From Rhynchospora pubera (Eukaryota; Streptophyta; Magnoliopsida; Poales; Cyperaceae): a stretch of DNA of 64,000 bases. Under the pieces are notes generated by a model. That model ran no database searches. It was not told where the DNA came from and saw nothing but the letters and a program-made list of their open reading frames with translations. Positions within the stretch are counted from its first letter, which is position 1; every line of letters begins with the position of its first letter. Both the position numbers and the translations under genes were made by a program. Positions 21,370 to 32,789 of the stretch are shown here, piece after piece. The stretch spans positions 2,161,190-2,225,189 of the forward strand of contig CM051459.1 in assembly GCA_028095005.1 (NCBI GenBank). The letters run 5' to 3'.

Positions 21370-22601
21370 TCAGAAAGGGAGAGACACGGCAGTCTTCTTC
21401 CAAGCCGGCCGAGCTGAGATATCTTCCCACCATGCTTTCAAATGTGGCCTTGAATCAATCAAATCGAACTTGGCCGATTTGCTCAGAATGTATATCTCTG
21501 GCATGTGGTTTAAATCCGCAAGTGTAAATTCGTCTCCTGCTAGATATTTGTTCTTTGCCAGATGAGCCTCATACACGTCTAATACTTTACCGATTTTGTC
21601 AGATTCATTTTCTACTACTGACATGTTGGTGCTCATGCCAATGAGCGGCTTGATGCCGAGTTCAAAAATTATTCTAAACATTGGAGGGTTGAATTGGGAT
21701 CCTTCAACTTGTAGCCATGTCTCGAGTGCGGCTGAGCTAGCCGAGAGCAGGTCGGTACCGGTTTCCTTGTACCTGGTTGCCACATATCGTGTAATTGCAC
21801 GTGATTCTGTGAAATGAATAGAAGAGATTTTAGTCGGGTAAAGCAATTGAATTACTGAAATATTTGCTGACTAAGCACGTAACATGCAAGCATCTTTTAA
21901 AATTTTGAGATGCTAATTTTGACTAACCTGCCAAATATTGTTCAATTTTCTTGGTCTCTTGATATCAATGTTGGTAGAGAATATAAAGTGGTAATGTCTT
22001 TTCCACTTCAATGACAATCATAAATATCACAAAACATAGAGGGACAAACTGAAAATCTTAATCATACCCAAATGTACTATACGTATGTGGTAAAATTTCA
22101 CAGAGGATAAATTGAAAAGTAGACTGTCAAAACTCACCAAAAACTGATCCGTCGCCATCTTGAAATACTGGGATTTGTCCGAAAGGCTGAACAAAAATCA
22201 CAAAAAAGAAAGAAAGTTAAACTGTTTTAAAAAAATGTTGGTGGCGCAAATCTTATATGAAGAGCTATATTGGAAAGATCAAATAAGTTGTAATAGTGCC
22301 AACGTAAATTGCAAAAAATAAGGATGGTATCATGTTGGTGTGAGAAGATTTTATTTTATTTTTTTCAGACTAACAATTAACAAAAATCTATCAGGCACAA
22401 TCAACAGAATGTAGATATTGTTGGTTAAATTGTGATATTGATATGAATACGTACATTAAGAGCAAGGAACTCGGGTTTTTTGTGACCGCCGGATCGGAGA
22501 TCGACAGGGCAGAGCACGTAGTCTAAGCCCTTCTCATTGAGCACCGTCATTGCTCGCACCGTGTTGTTCGACCATGGCTGGCCGTGTAGCTTGATTGCCA
22601 T
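21370..22601 (-). CDS. Phi-class glutathione S-transferase, copy A (210 aa)
   Basis: Conjugates glutathione to electrophiles in the cytosol. Exons on the minus strand: 22455-22601, 22138-22186 and 21370-21806, with GT-AG introns. Three exons with these lengths (147, 49, 437) are typical of the phi class. The N-terminal thioredoxin-like domain starts MAIKLHGQPWSNNTVRAM; Ser11 is the expected catalytic serine. Exon 2 gives PFGQIPVFQDGDGSVFE, with the cis-Pro and glutathione-contact region. The helical C-terminal domain includes ESRAITRYVATRY, EAHLAKNKYLAGDEFTLADL and SARPAWKKT. It is the most diverged of the four tandem copies: it ends SLPF where the others end SIPV/L, and its exon 1 is less GC-rich. 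No damage is seen. Confidence 0.95.
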
Positions 22602-23667
22602 TTTCTTCCTATAATATATCTTTCATGAAAATTATCCCTTCCTGTAAGTCACAATAATATTATACATTCAGATGAGTGACTCGCATGTTATAGCAAGGGA
22701 CGTACCGACGATTGGTAAATATTCGTGTAACTAAAAGCATTTTAATATAAAATAGTATTTTCTTCAAAATAAAAAAAATGCAAGTTGAGGAATCATTGCA
22801 TTTTAATAGAAAAGGAATATTTTGTAAAATATATAAAAATTGTTAGTGGGCAATGGATTATTGATGATGGATGCCATTATGCAGTAACAAATTGGAATCA
22901 GGTTGTCTGATCCAGATGCAGATGCTCTGTGGCTTCGTCGGCCGAGACAGGAGATGCAAGTGGGTTGCATATATCTTTGCTTCTTTTTTTTTTCTTTTAA
23001 ATGGTCAGTTGCACAATCAAATTGATAAACCTGCAATTTTAATTCTCCAAACCCTCAATAAAATTAAATTGCAACCCGGTGAGAGGCTAAAATATTTTCA
23101 TTTGTACTTGACCTGCTTTTGTTTTTTTAGTCTCATCAACGACATTGACATCTTTTTCGATGCTTTATTTACTAATTTATTTTTAGTCTCATTCATTTAT
23201 ACTTCCGTTTACAGCATTACAATTTCTTGCCAATTATTTCTTCACTAATTTATTTTTAGTTGGACACAAAAATGGCCTTATCCAGACTTTATCCTCGCAC
23301 AACGCTATGCCAAGGATCGGCTTAGCATGCACATGCACAAAATGCTTGCAATCAAGGCCTAATAAATTAACGCTAATCTTAATTTCCTTTTAGATTTCAT
23401 ATCTACCGGAATTTTCTTTGCTTCCCCGGGATAAAAGAAAGAAGGAAAAATAAAAAATGGCAAGGTAGACACCAAATTAAAATGACTCTTTATTGATAAT
23501 TCCGCGAGTCTACAGTCAAGACACTTCACAACATAGCATTGTGATGCATCACCCCGACAGAGAATTATTAAAAACAAAACTCAAAAGGAACCGAAACTGC
23601 CACAAACCAAACCAACTCAAACATGTAATGTTTGCAGCATTGGCACACTACGTACAACACTGCTCAC
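22602..23667. other. Spacer between GST copies A and B
   Basis: Upstream region of GST copy A and 3' region of copy B. No gene is supported. Open frames at 22803-23248 show no family signature. Confidence 0.4.
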
Positions 23668-24995
23668 TTAGACAGGGATTGACGCGGCTGTCTTCTTCCA
23701 AGCAGGGCGGGCCGAGATATCCACCCACCATGCCTTAACATGCGGTCTTGAAGTGATCAACTCAGCCTTGGGCGACTTGAGTAATAGGTATATCTCGGGC
23801 ATGTGGTTCAAATCAGCAAGGGTAAATACGTCCCCAGCCACATGTTTGTTCTTGGCCAGATGCGCCTCATATACATCCAGTACTGCGCTTAATTTCTCAG
23901 CATGTTTCTCCGCATTTGACATGTCGGTGGTCATGCCGAGCATGGGCTTGATGATGAGCTCGAAGTTTATTCCTGAGATGGCAGGATAAAATTGGGAGGA
24001 TTCGACTTGGAGCCATGTCTCCAACTTAGCTGAGCTGACAGGGAGGAGGTCAGCACCGCTTTCCTTGTACTTGGTTGCAATATAGCGAGTGATTGCACGA
24101 GACTCTGTGAAATGAATGGCACAACATTTTTAGGTGAATCAGACTACACTTTGATATTTGGGAAATACATAAATAAATTGTATTAACTAAAGTTGTTACA
24201 TGCAAAATTAAGAAAACTAACTTTTGCTTATCCCAAGTGTTATTGAAATGTATTCTAAAAAACTATCCCCTCTCTACATAAGGAGATATTAGAAAAAAAA
24301 ATGTTCTAGATTTGTACAGATGCCCATTATGCGTTCACATCCTCTAGGAAAAACAAGAAAATGATTAACCATTCTAACTTAAAAAATAAAAAGTGATGCA
24401 TTCAATTTGGAGAAGTTGCACATATTATATATATAATTGAGATCTTGCTAGTTGCTACACTATATGGCAATGAAAAAAAAAAATGGTGAATTTTATGTTA
24501 GCTACCAGTTAGTGAGGTGTGATTGAGCAATAGTCAAATGTAGTTTTCCAACATTTAGAAAACTTACCGAAGATTACGTCGTCGCCGTCCTGAACTACTG
24601 GGATTTGACCAAATGGCTGCAAGTAAATCACAAAAAGTACAATCAATAGTTTATATGAACAGAACAGAAGAAGAGTTGACGTTTGATAAGAGAGAGAGTG
24701 TTCCCTTCTTCTATTGAGTATTGATTGATATAGACGCAGATGGAACCAAACAAATATTTCAAATTGAAATTGAAATAATCTAAGTTATTACTTACTCTTT
24801 AATTAACATTTTAGAAAAGAAAAGATAAGAATTGATCAAATGAGTTACGTTGAGAGCGAGGAAATCGGGCTTCTTGTGAGCGCCGGATTGGAGATCGACG
24901 GGGCAGAGCTCGTACTCCAATTCCTTCTCGTTCAACGCCGCGATCGCGCGCAACGCGTTGTTCGATAGCGTCAGTCCGTACACCTTGATCGCCAT
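23668..24995 (-). CDS. Phi-class glutathione S-transferase, copy B (210 aa)
   Basis: Exons on the minus strand: 24849-24995, 24568-24616 and 23668-24104, all GT-AG, with exon lengths identical to copy A. It begins MAIKVYGLTLSNNALRAIAA; Ser11 is the predicted catalytic residue. Exon 2 encodes PFGQIPVVQDGDDVIFE. Exon 3 runs ESRAITRYIATKYKESGADL to AWWVDISARPAWKKTAASIPV. Exon 1 is strongly GC-rich while introns are AT-rich. Its upstream region is shared with copy C, with a conserved TGACGTC motif and a hAT insertion found only here. Intact by reading. Expected role is glutathione conjugation or ligand binding in detoxification; the substrate is unknown. Confidence 0.95.
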
Positions 24996-25151
24996 TTCTC
25001 TCTTCTTATCTCCTCTTCTTTCTCGGATCGGATCTGCCGTATTTATTTAAAATAGTATATAAAAGACCACAAGAGACAAGTGGTCGGCTGGTCTCGGCGT
25101 TATGCGCCGGCCCATAACTAAATCCTTTCTTTCACTTCAAGATCTTCTGTG

Positions 25152-25158
25152 GACGTCA
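25152..25158 (-). promoter_or_regulatory. TGACGTC (as-1/TGA-type) motif upstream of GST copy B
   Basis: TGACGTC on the minus strand, about 160 bases upstream of the ATG. TGACG motifs are established binding sites for TGA bZIP factors in many stress-induced plant GST promoters. The same motif in the same context lies upstream of copy C at 30803-30809. The matching region near copy D (about 34495) has lost it. Confidence 0.5.
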
Positions 25159-25200
25159 TCAGCATTTGCGATGCACCAAAAGACATTTGACAGCTGGGAC

Positions 25201-25749
25201 TAGGGCTGTATACGAGCCGAGTTCGAGCGAGTTAGCCTCAACTCGAACTCGAACTCGTCACAACTCGAGTCAACTCGTGACTCGACAGCAAAGCAGTTCC
25301 GAGCTATTCGAGCTAACTCGAACTCGGCTCATTTTAACTCGAGCCAACTCGTGACTCGGCAACGAACTCGTGAGAAGGTGTCGAGGTACTAGTCACCTTA
25401 GAATTTTGCTCGAAAATAGAAAAAGAGGAGCAATCATGAGGATGTAAGGGAAGGAAAAAGGTCTGGGGACTTGAGGACTAGGGTTAGTGAACGAGTTATT
25501 GGACTACAAATCAATAAAATTGTTGGGCTGTATATTAATATGATAACATTTTATATTTTGCAGCCTGTATATTCTGACTCGAGTTGTACCGAGTCGAGTT
25601 GGACCCAACTCGAACTCGGCTCGTAAAATTAACGAGTTGGGATAACTCGAGTTGTTATAACTCGAGTTCTTCTAACTCGAGTTTTCATCGAGCTTTTTTC
25701 GAGTCGAGTTCGAGTAACTCACGAGTTACGAGTTTTTTGCTCACCCCTA
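25201..25749. mobile_element. Non-autonomous hAT element rich in AACTCGAG motifs
   Basis: A 549-bp element starting TAGGGCTGTATACGAGCC and ending TTTTGCTCACCCCTA (complement TAGGGGTGAGCAAAA). It is flanked by a perfect 8-bp duplication GCTGGGAC at 25193-25200 and 25750-25757. Both ends carry dense arrays of AACTCGAG/GAGTTCGAG in both orientations, the expected hAT subterminal repeats. The paralogous region upstream of GST copy C (near 30860) has one uninterrupted GCTGGGACCAATGAAAA, which is the empty site. No transposase. Confidence 0.93.
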
Positions 25750-26172
25750 GCTGGGACCAATGAAAATAGTACTTCCTAGCAAGTTACCACTATTGGGTTT
25801 AACTCCAAGTTTGCTCACCGCCACCGGAACTGGAAGCTTCTAGTTCTTGACTACACACATGAAATCAATTTCAATCCCAGGTTGTTGCTTCTCTGTGGTT
25901 TACTCGGAATATTCTCATATGCTGCTTTCCTGCAACAACCATCCGGACTACATTAGCCACGGACAAAAGACCCTGAACCTACGTATCAGTAACTTGACAC
26001 ATAAAAAGTTACGGAGTAATTGTTTACTTTAAATCTGAAGATGGGGTTAGTGAAAATATAGGAACATGCCACTAGATGGGGAATCGTATTCCTCTGCTGA
26101 GTAGTAGAGTGCCTACCTTTCTATTGGATCTTTGGATTCTAATCTAACGGTGAGCTCGGAGGTTACAATTAA

Positions 26173-26937
26173 TCGTTCAAATCCTTCCCTGTCCGACTGC
26201 CCTCTTTTTCTCTCATCTCCGCTCCGATTCATGTTTTTTAACAAAAAAAAATTATATCTCGTAACGAGGATGTGATTCCCTGAAATCCTTCCCTGTATTC
26301 TTTTGCAACCAAGTCTCGTAACTTGACCTGGACACTGCCAGACTTATCGTTCAAATCCTTCCCTGCTCGACTGCCCTCTTTTTCTCTCCTCTCCGCTCTG
26401 ATTCATGTTTTTAAACAAAAAAAATGTGAGAAATGCTAGTGTCATATATATAGGACAGATGGTTCCGTCCAATACGATCGTTTTCACGTTTCTAAATTTT
26501 AAATAATCGATCCGAACAGTTCAATATGTTCTCCATATTGAAAACTTATATGAAACCAATTTTTACATTTTTTCAAATTTTTTTACTAATTTTTTGGTAT
26601 TTTTTAAAATTCATGATATAAACATTATGGATCGTCTAATAACAACGATTTTCTAAAATACCAAAAAAATAGCAAAAATTTTTGAAAAAATGTAAAAATT
26701 GGTTTATTATAAGTTTTCAATATGGAGAACATATTGAACGGTTCGGATCGATTATTTGAAATTTAAAAACGTAAAAACGATCATATTGGACGGAGCCTAT
26801 CCGTCCTATATATTGGATACTAGCATTTCTCAAAAATTATATCTCGTAACGAGGATGTGATTCCCTGAAATCCTTCCCTGTATTCTTTTACAACCAAGTC
26901 TCGTAACTTGACTTGGATACTGCCAAACTTATAGTTG
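26173..26937. repeat. Two tandem 174-bp units, second split by a MITE
   Basis: The unit starting CGTTCAAATCCTTCCCTG and running through ATTATATCTCGTAACGAGG to CTGCCAGACTTAT occurs at about 26173-26346. It occurs again at 26347-26426 plus 26833-26937. The fold-back element at 26427-26832 separates the two halves of the second unit. Confidence 0.75.
26427..26832. mobile_element. Fold-back MITE, 406 bp, TGAGAAATGCTAG ends
   Basis: Nearly the whole element is one inverted repeat. TGAGAAATGCTAGTGTC at the left pairs with GATACTAGCATTTCTCA at the right, and the pairing continues through AACATATTGAACNGTTCG and TTTTTGAAAAAATGTAAAAA to a centre near 26630. The insertion point is clear by comparison with the intact first tandem unit. 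The target duplication cannot be read because it fell in a poly(A) run. A Mutator-type MITE is likely but not proven. Confidence 0.75.
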
Positions 26938-27700
26938 ATAAGCTAAAGCTTTAAAGTAAAGATAAATAGATATAACTGAACTTGTATGTCCCTATTTAAT
27001 ACATATGTACACGAGAAATAAGAAGAGTAAATTAGACATGATCCCCTGATCCATAATTGAACTGAACTAAATCTCTCTCTCTCTTCCTCCCTAAGCCAGA
27101 TTGATATTGTTTCCAAATCTTCACTTCTGCTATCCTTACCAAATTGGGTAAACGTATGGTAAATTGACCCATGAAACATCTGCTCACTATTACCTTTTAG
27201 TATTAAAGAATCCGTCTCAAGTATCATACAACCTCTCTAAACCTCACTCAATACCGTCGCTTGTACCACCGTGGTACTCCCACCAAAAAAAGCTGACGCA
27301 CCTTAAACTGAGACCACCATAGCCATCCTTTTGGTCGCACGATACTGTAGAGCCTCACTTTGTGAGTTGCGATGGCTTGGATCGAAATCGGAGCAATACC
27401 CGTTACAGAACGCACCCGCTAACTAAAGAAGTGGAATCCGTCCTAGGCTCGAATGGCAATCGGAGCGATCTAATTTTTATTTAAAGGAAATGTAAAATCG
27501 AGCAGTCGCTAGTCAAACGGGTAGGCTGGATTTCAGCGATTTTTTTCCATCTCATTCTGCACCGTTGGATTTAATTCAAGGATCCAAAAAATGATATGCA
27601 CCCTGCTCACCTTTTAAAGGTGGGCAGGGATACGATTCCCACTAGATAGCCACTACCAGATTTACGTAATTTATCCAAAAAAAAAAAAATTACACGAACA

Positions 27701-28313
27701 TGATTCGCGTGGTACCTTGCAATTATTGGCGGCATGGGGAGAAGGCTCCGAAAACCTTAAAAATAATATTCACAAATTTAAAAAAATGATTTTTTATAAT
27801 TTTAATTAATTTTAAATAAATATTAATATATTTGATTGATGAGAAAAAATATATTTGTTTTGAATATATTTATAACAAAGATAATATATATTATTTAATG
27901 ATAATGATTATTTTATTTATGTTTTTATTCGATACTAGCATTTTGAATATTTTATTAATATATTTTTAAAATTTTATATTTTTAATAAATTTTAATCTTT
28001 TAAATTATTTTTATGTTATTTCAATATTTCATATAGTTGTATATATATATATATATATATATATTTCCACCATAAAATTAAGTATATTAAATATTTATGT
28101 ATATTCTATATATATTGTTTCCTCTCATCTCCTCTCCTCTTATCTCATCTCATAACATCTTATATATATCTCATCTCATCTCATCTCTTCTTATATATAT
28201 ATTTTTCATCTCCTTTATGCTATATATACTACTCTATCTTTCTTTCTCCTTTGCTATGTTCAGTTCTTTTCAATATTTAATAATCACCTCTACATCTCTA
28301 CTATCTTCTCTTA
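27701..28313. repeat. AT-rich low-complexity spacer with (TA)n
   Basis: No gene. A (TA)12-like microsatellite lies at 28040-28064. The following 28120-28250 is a run of TCTCATCTCATCTC and TATATAT words. Open frames here reflect this low complexity. Confidence 0.5.
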
Positions 28314-28495
28314 GGCTCCGTTTGGATGGCTTCTTCCCGAAATAAAAAATAAGAAATAACTATTTTTTACCAATAAATTTATTTCTAACCATCCAAACTC
28401 TTCACAAAAGTTACACACTTCCCAATAAATTTATCCCTTCCCAATAAATTTCTTCCCTTCTTCCTACCTTATTCTCAACGCATCCAAACGGAGCC
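28314..28495. mobile_element. Tourist-like MITE, 182 bp, GGCTCCGTTTGGATGG ends
   Basis: Terminal inverted repeats are GGCTCCGTTTGGATG and CATCCAAACGGAGCC, with the 3-bp duplication TTA on both sides (28311-28313 and 28496-28498). This is the PIF/Harbinger Tourist pattern. It is very similar to the copy at 46595-46783. It has no coding capacity. Confidence 0.88.
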
Positions 28496-28969
28496 TTATC
28501 TAATAAATATTTTTGTGTTGATAAAAAATTAATTCGAGTAGTTTTAATATTATTTTTAGATTCCCTCGCAAGCTTTCTGAATTAAGTTCATTTGCCCCAA
28601 TCAAGCGTTCCAATCAAAAATTATGTTTGTTTGAAATTCTAGTGCTCAAAAGGACGTAATTTTTTCAGTTTTCAAGATTGGAAAAACTACTTGAAAAATA
28701 GTTTAAAAAAATCCTATAAAATCTCTTTGTGCAATCGAGCGACTATCCTTTCATATCTATGATTTTAATAACCTAACTCCTAACTGAAATGACTCTTTAT
28801 TGATAATTCCGCGAGTCTGCAAGTAAAGACACCTCACAACATAGAATTGTGATGCATCACCCCAAATAGAGAATCATTAAAAACATAACACAACAGGAAC
28901 CGAAACTGCCACAACACAAATTAACTCGAGCATATCATCCCACCATGACAATTACGTACAACTTGTCAC

Positions 28970-30617
28970 TTAGAGAGGGATTGACGCGGCTGTCTTCTTC
29001 CAAGCAGGGCGGGCCGAGATATTCTCCCACCATGCCTTAACATGCGGTTTTGACGTGATCAACTCGGCCTTGGGCGACTTGAGTAAGAGGAATATCTCGG
29101 GCATGTGGTTCAAATCAGCAAGGGAAACCACAGATCATCTCTTCTTACATTGTCAATATGCAACCTCAGTTTGGTCCTTGGTGCAAACTCACTACAGGCT
29201 TCCCTTTCTTAACTTTACCCTCGATATTGGCAACTTCTGGCTATCGTTTAGGCATCCTGGATTGAAAATGTGGGATATCATTTGGGCTGCTACTTCTTGG
29301 AATATCTGGAAGGCACGCAATAGACGCGTCTTCTCGAATCACAGTACTCCACCAGATTTAGTACTCAAAGAAGTTTTGGCATGTGTACAATCTTGGAGAA
29401 AACATGCCTAACCTCTTTCTTTTTTCTTTTTTGTATAGGTTTTAGTTTTTTTCTTTTTTTTCTTTTTTTCTTCCTTTCTTTTTCATCTTTTTGTAATTAA
29501 TTTTATTATTAATAAAATTTGTCGGTGTGGTACTTTGCCACCCGTCCCTCAAAAAAAAAAAATCAGCAAGGGTAAATACGTCCCCGGCCACATATTTGTT
29601 CTTGGCCAGATGCGCCTCATACACATCCAGTACTGCACTTAATTTCTCGGCCTGTTTCTCCACATTCGACATGTCGGTGGTCATGCCGAACATGGGCTTG
29701 AACAAGAGCTCGAAGTTTAATTCTGAGATGGCGGGGTAAAATTGGGATGATTCGACTTGGAGCCATGTCTCGAACTTAGCTGAGTTGACGGGGAGGAGGT
29801 CAGCACCGCTTTCCTTGTACTTGGTTGCAATATAGCGACTGATTGCACGAGACTCTGTGAAATGAATGGCATAAAGTTTTAGGTGAAAGTTAAACAGACT
29901 ACTCTTTGACATTTGAGAAATATCCAGACAAAGTTAAATAACAAGAAAAGTAACGTATGCTCATCACAAGTGTTATTGAAATGTATACTAAAGTAAACTT
30001 TTGAAAACTTACCGAAGATTATCTCGTCGCCGTCCTGAACTACTGGGATTTGACCAAATGGCTGCAATTAAATCACAAAAAGTAAACTTCTTGTATCAAT
30101 AAGAGTTGTCTTTGACAAGATCATGCATGGTTATGACAAAATCCCACTCATATGTATGTATACAAATTAAGTACAATCCAGCTTGTTGAAGTAAATGTAA
30201 ATCCATACATATGCTGGAGTGTTGACAACTTTAGTATATCAAAGGCTTCAAGTAATTAATTACATTTTTGTACTTGTAAATGCTAAAGTTAATCTTCTTA
30301 ATTACTTATATATTTTTTTAATGAAATAGACCTTGACTGGAATTATGTAGAGCTAAGATCTGACGGTCTAGAAAATTAGAGGTACTGATATAGACAAAGA
30401 ATCAACTAATCAGATCAAAAGAGAGAGATGGGAGATGAGAAATGAGAAGAGTAATTAATGAATGAGTTACATTGAGAGCGAGAAATTCGGGCTTCTTGTG
30501 AGCGCCGGATTGGAGATCGACGGGGCAGAGCTCGTATTCCAATTCCTTTTCGTTCAACGTCGCCATCGCGCGCAACGCGTTGTTCGACACCGGCAGTCCG
30601 TACACCTTGATCGCCAT
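28970..30617 (-). pseudogene. Phi-class GST copy C, disrupted by a LINE in exon 3
   Basis: Exons on the minus strand: 30471-30617, 30013-30061 and 28970-29854. Without the insertion exon 3 would be exactly 437 bases, as in copies A and B, and would give about 210 aa. It begins MAIKVYGLPVSNNALRAMAT with Ser11, and exon 2 gives PFGQIPVVQDGDEIIFE. Exon 3 is in frame to AGDVFTLAD, then enters antisense LINE sequence and stops at 29442-29444. The remaining exon 3 sequence, through SARPAWKKTAASIPL, lies beyond the LINE, so about 50 C-terminal residues are lost from the helical domain. No other lesion was found, so the insertion may be recent. A truncated protein of about 185 residues could still be made. 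Confidence 0.92.
29125..29559 (+). mobile_element. 5'-truncated LINE inserted in GST copy C
   Basis: Plus-strand LINE 3' end of about 435 bp with a 9-base A tail. It is flanked by a 13-bp target duplication AAATCAGCAAGGG at 29112-29124 and 29560-29572. It encodes the last 95 residues of ORF2: ETTDHLFLHCQYATSVWSLV is the zinc-binding reverse-transcriptase-associated region (zf-RVT), followed by WDIIWAATSWNIWKARNRRVF and a stop at about 29411. The 3' UTR ends GTCGGTGTGGTACTTTGCCA and CCCGTCCCTC before the A tail, as in the 13.8-kb fragment. It lies antisense to the GST gene. Confidence 0.92.
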
Positions 30618-30802
30618 GTCTCTCTCTCTGTCTCTCTCAGTGCAGTGTAGACGTGTAGACGTGTAGTGTAGTCTCACACTCTCACTCTTCTCTTATCCTA
30701 TTATTTATTAGGTTGGACGGTAGACAGTAGACAGTAGGTGGTGAGCCAGCGAAAGCATTGAACACTGTAACAAAGGTCATTATTTCATCAAGATCTTCTG
30801 TA

Positions 30803-30809
30803 GACGTCA
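30803..30809 (-). promoter_or_regulatory. TGACGTC motif upstream of GST copy C
   Basis: TGACGTC on the minus strand, about 190 bases upstream of the ATG, within the block shared with copy B. It is a candidate TGA-bZIP (as-1 half) site. Confidence 0.5.
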
Positions 30810-31284
30810 TCAGCATCTGCAAATTGCAATGCAGCAAAAGACTTTTGACACCTGGGGCTGGGACCAATGAAAAATGTACACCAAGGACCAAGGAAGTTTC
30901 CACTATTGGGTTTGGAGACCGGAAGCTTCTAGTTCTAGTTCTAGGATTCTAGCCTGTCGACAATCGACATCCCACATGAAATCAATTTCAAACCGAGGAT
31001 GTTGTTTTTCTGTGATTTAACCTGAATGTTCTTCTATGGTGCTTTCCTGCAGTACGTTTCAGTGAAATACTGAGATGATATTGATAGAAAAGATTACAGA
31101 GTAATTGCTTACTTTAAATCTGAAGATGGGGTTGTTCAAAATACAGCAACATGATTCGCGTTCTTATCTTGCTGGCAAGTGGCAAGTGGCAATTATTGGG
31201 GAGGAAGGGCCTAGAAGCCTCTTCGGAATCCGGATCCTTAGGTTTAAAACCCCACATATTTCTTACAGCCCAATTATTCTACCA

Positions 31285-31359
31285 AATTTTTGTAATCAGA
31301 GTATCAGACTCCCATTTTGTGTATAATTTTTGTAATCAGAGTATCAGACTCCCATTTTG
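31285..31359. repeat. 35-bp direct repeat, two perfect copies
   Basis: The segment starting AATTTTTGTAATCAGAGTAT and ending CAGACTCCCATTTTG occurs at 31285-31319 and again at 31325-31359, so the period is 40 bp. The overlapping open frames are repeat artefacts. Confidence 0.85.
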
Positions 31360-31449
31360 GGTTATACACCCGGGCCTTTTTTTTATTTAATAGCTTATGA
31401 AAATTCATTACTACCATCGATGGTTTTACCATTGCGCATCATCGCTGAG

Positions 31450-31830
31450 GGGAGTTCCTCAACGATGAGTATATATAAAAATCAGTTTAACAAATACAAA
31501 TATTTCGTTATTTGAGTATATATATTCAGTTAGTTGTAACATAAAATATAAATGTTATAAGCTAAAATATTTATTTTATTAAGTATAAATATTTAGTTTA
31601 GTAAGTACAAATGATTAGTTGGATAAGTACAAATATTATGTTAATTGAGTATAAATATTCAGTTAGTTGTAATAAAAAAGTATAAATGTTATAAGTAAAA
31701 ATGTTCATTTGAATAATATAAATGTTTAGTTTAGTATGAACAAATGTTCAATTTAGCAAGTACAAATGTTCAGGTTATTACACATAAATGTTCACTTTAT
31801 TAAGTATTACTTTTAGTTTTTTTTAATAGG
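31450..31830. repeat. Degenerate tandem repeat, AAGTACAAATGTTCAGTTTA units
   Basis: About ten diverged units of (A)AGTA(C/T)AAATGTT(C)A(G)TTTA(G/T) fill this stretch. Reverse copies (ATTAAACTAAACA(C)ATTTG) follow at about 32020-32065, so it may be the arm of a larger inverted-repeat element spanning roughly 31390-32115. No ends were fixed. Confidence 0.55.
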
Positions 31831-32260
31831 TGCAATGTCAAGCAAATAGGTCACGAACCGAATAAAAAAAATACACATGAAAAAAATTAGAAGGGGTCAT
31901 GAATCGATCCGGTTCAAATTAAATTTTTCCGACTCTGTTCTTGGCGCACTTCTCTTCAAGACTAACGCGTGATTCGATATAATAAAACCATTAATTGACA
32001 CATTTAACTGAACACTCCTGATTATTAAACTAAACACATTTGGTTATTAAACTAAACATTTGTAACATACACCTGTTAATCATAGCGATGGAACACGATT
32101 TCTGATAGCTTATTGCCTTATTGGTAATCATAACGTGGGCTAAAAATTTCTCAATTCAACTAACATAATTTGGATCGGCCCAAACTTCCGTCCAAATTTT
32201 GTGAATAATCTTTCATTTACAGCTTTACAAATTCTTATCAGCTGCTATGATTTTTTCTAT

Positions 32261-32406
32261 GGATGCATTTGGATAGGTGTGGGAAGAAAGGAAAAAGGAA
32301 AGAAGTATTGGGAAGTGTGTAACTTTGTGAAGAGTTTAGATTATTTATAATTTTTTTCTTCTTCTTCCTTCTTCTTCTTCTTTCTTCCAACGATCCAAAC
32401 GCACCC
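32261..32406. mobile_element. Tourist-like MITE, 146 bp
   Basis: Starts GGATGCATTTGGATAGG and ends CGATCCAAACGCACCC. It has TAT on both sides (32258-32260 and 32407-32409) and shares its interior (AAGTATTGGGAAGTGTGTAA) with the copies at 4.3 and 52.5 kb. Confidence 0.78.
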
Positions 32407-32789
32407 TATAGTCAGGCGCAAAAGATTCATAATTATATTAAATATGTAGACCCTATTTCGTCATCCAAATCAGCTCCAACGGCAGTTAAATGTTTATCAA
32501 TTCGAGGTTTGCTGAAATTCATTTTGAGCTCATCTTTGTCATGAATGCATGCAAAAATGTACAAAATATGAGGATAAAGGTGAATGTTAGAAAATTAATT
32601 ACACTAAACTCACAGTTATGTAGAATGAAATGACTCTTTTTATTGATTATATCGCGTCCACAATCAGGACACTTCACAACACAGAGCTGTGATGAACAAT
32701 AGAATAGAGAACAAAAAACAAACCCAACTTCCACAAACCAAACCAATTCAAACGTGTACAAGATGACATTGTCCATGTCATTAACTTAC

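Larger units (their letters stand above)
26065..27700. repeat. Inserted block absent from the copy C paralogous region
   Basis: Upstream DNA of GST copies B and C is collinear, except that copy B has about 1.6 kb between GGAACATG (26062-26069) and CGAACATGATTCGCG (near 27698-27712). Copy C reads straight through CAACATGATTCGCG at 31148. Inside are GGGGAATCGTATTCC near 26079 and its approximate complement GGATACGATTCCC near 27628, which may be inverted ends. The superfamily is unknown. The block itself holds a tandem duplication and a fold-back MITE. Confidence 0.45.
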
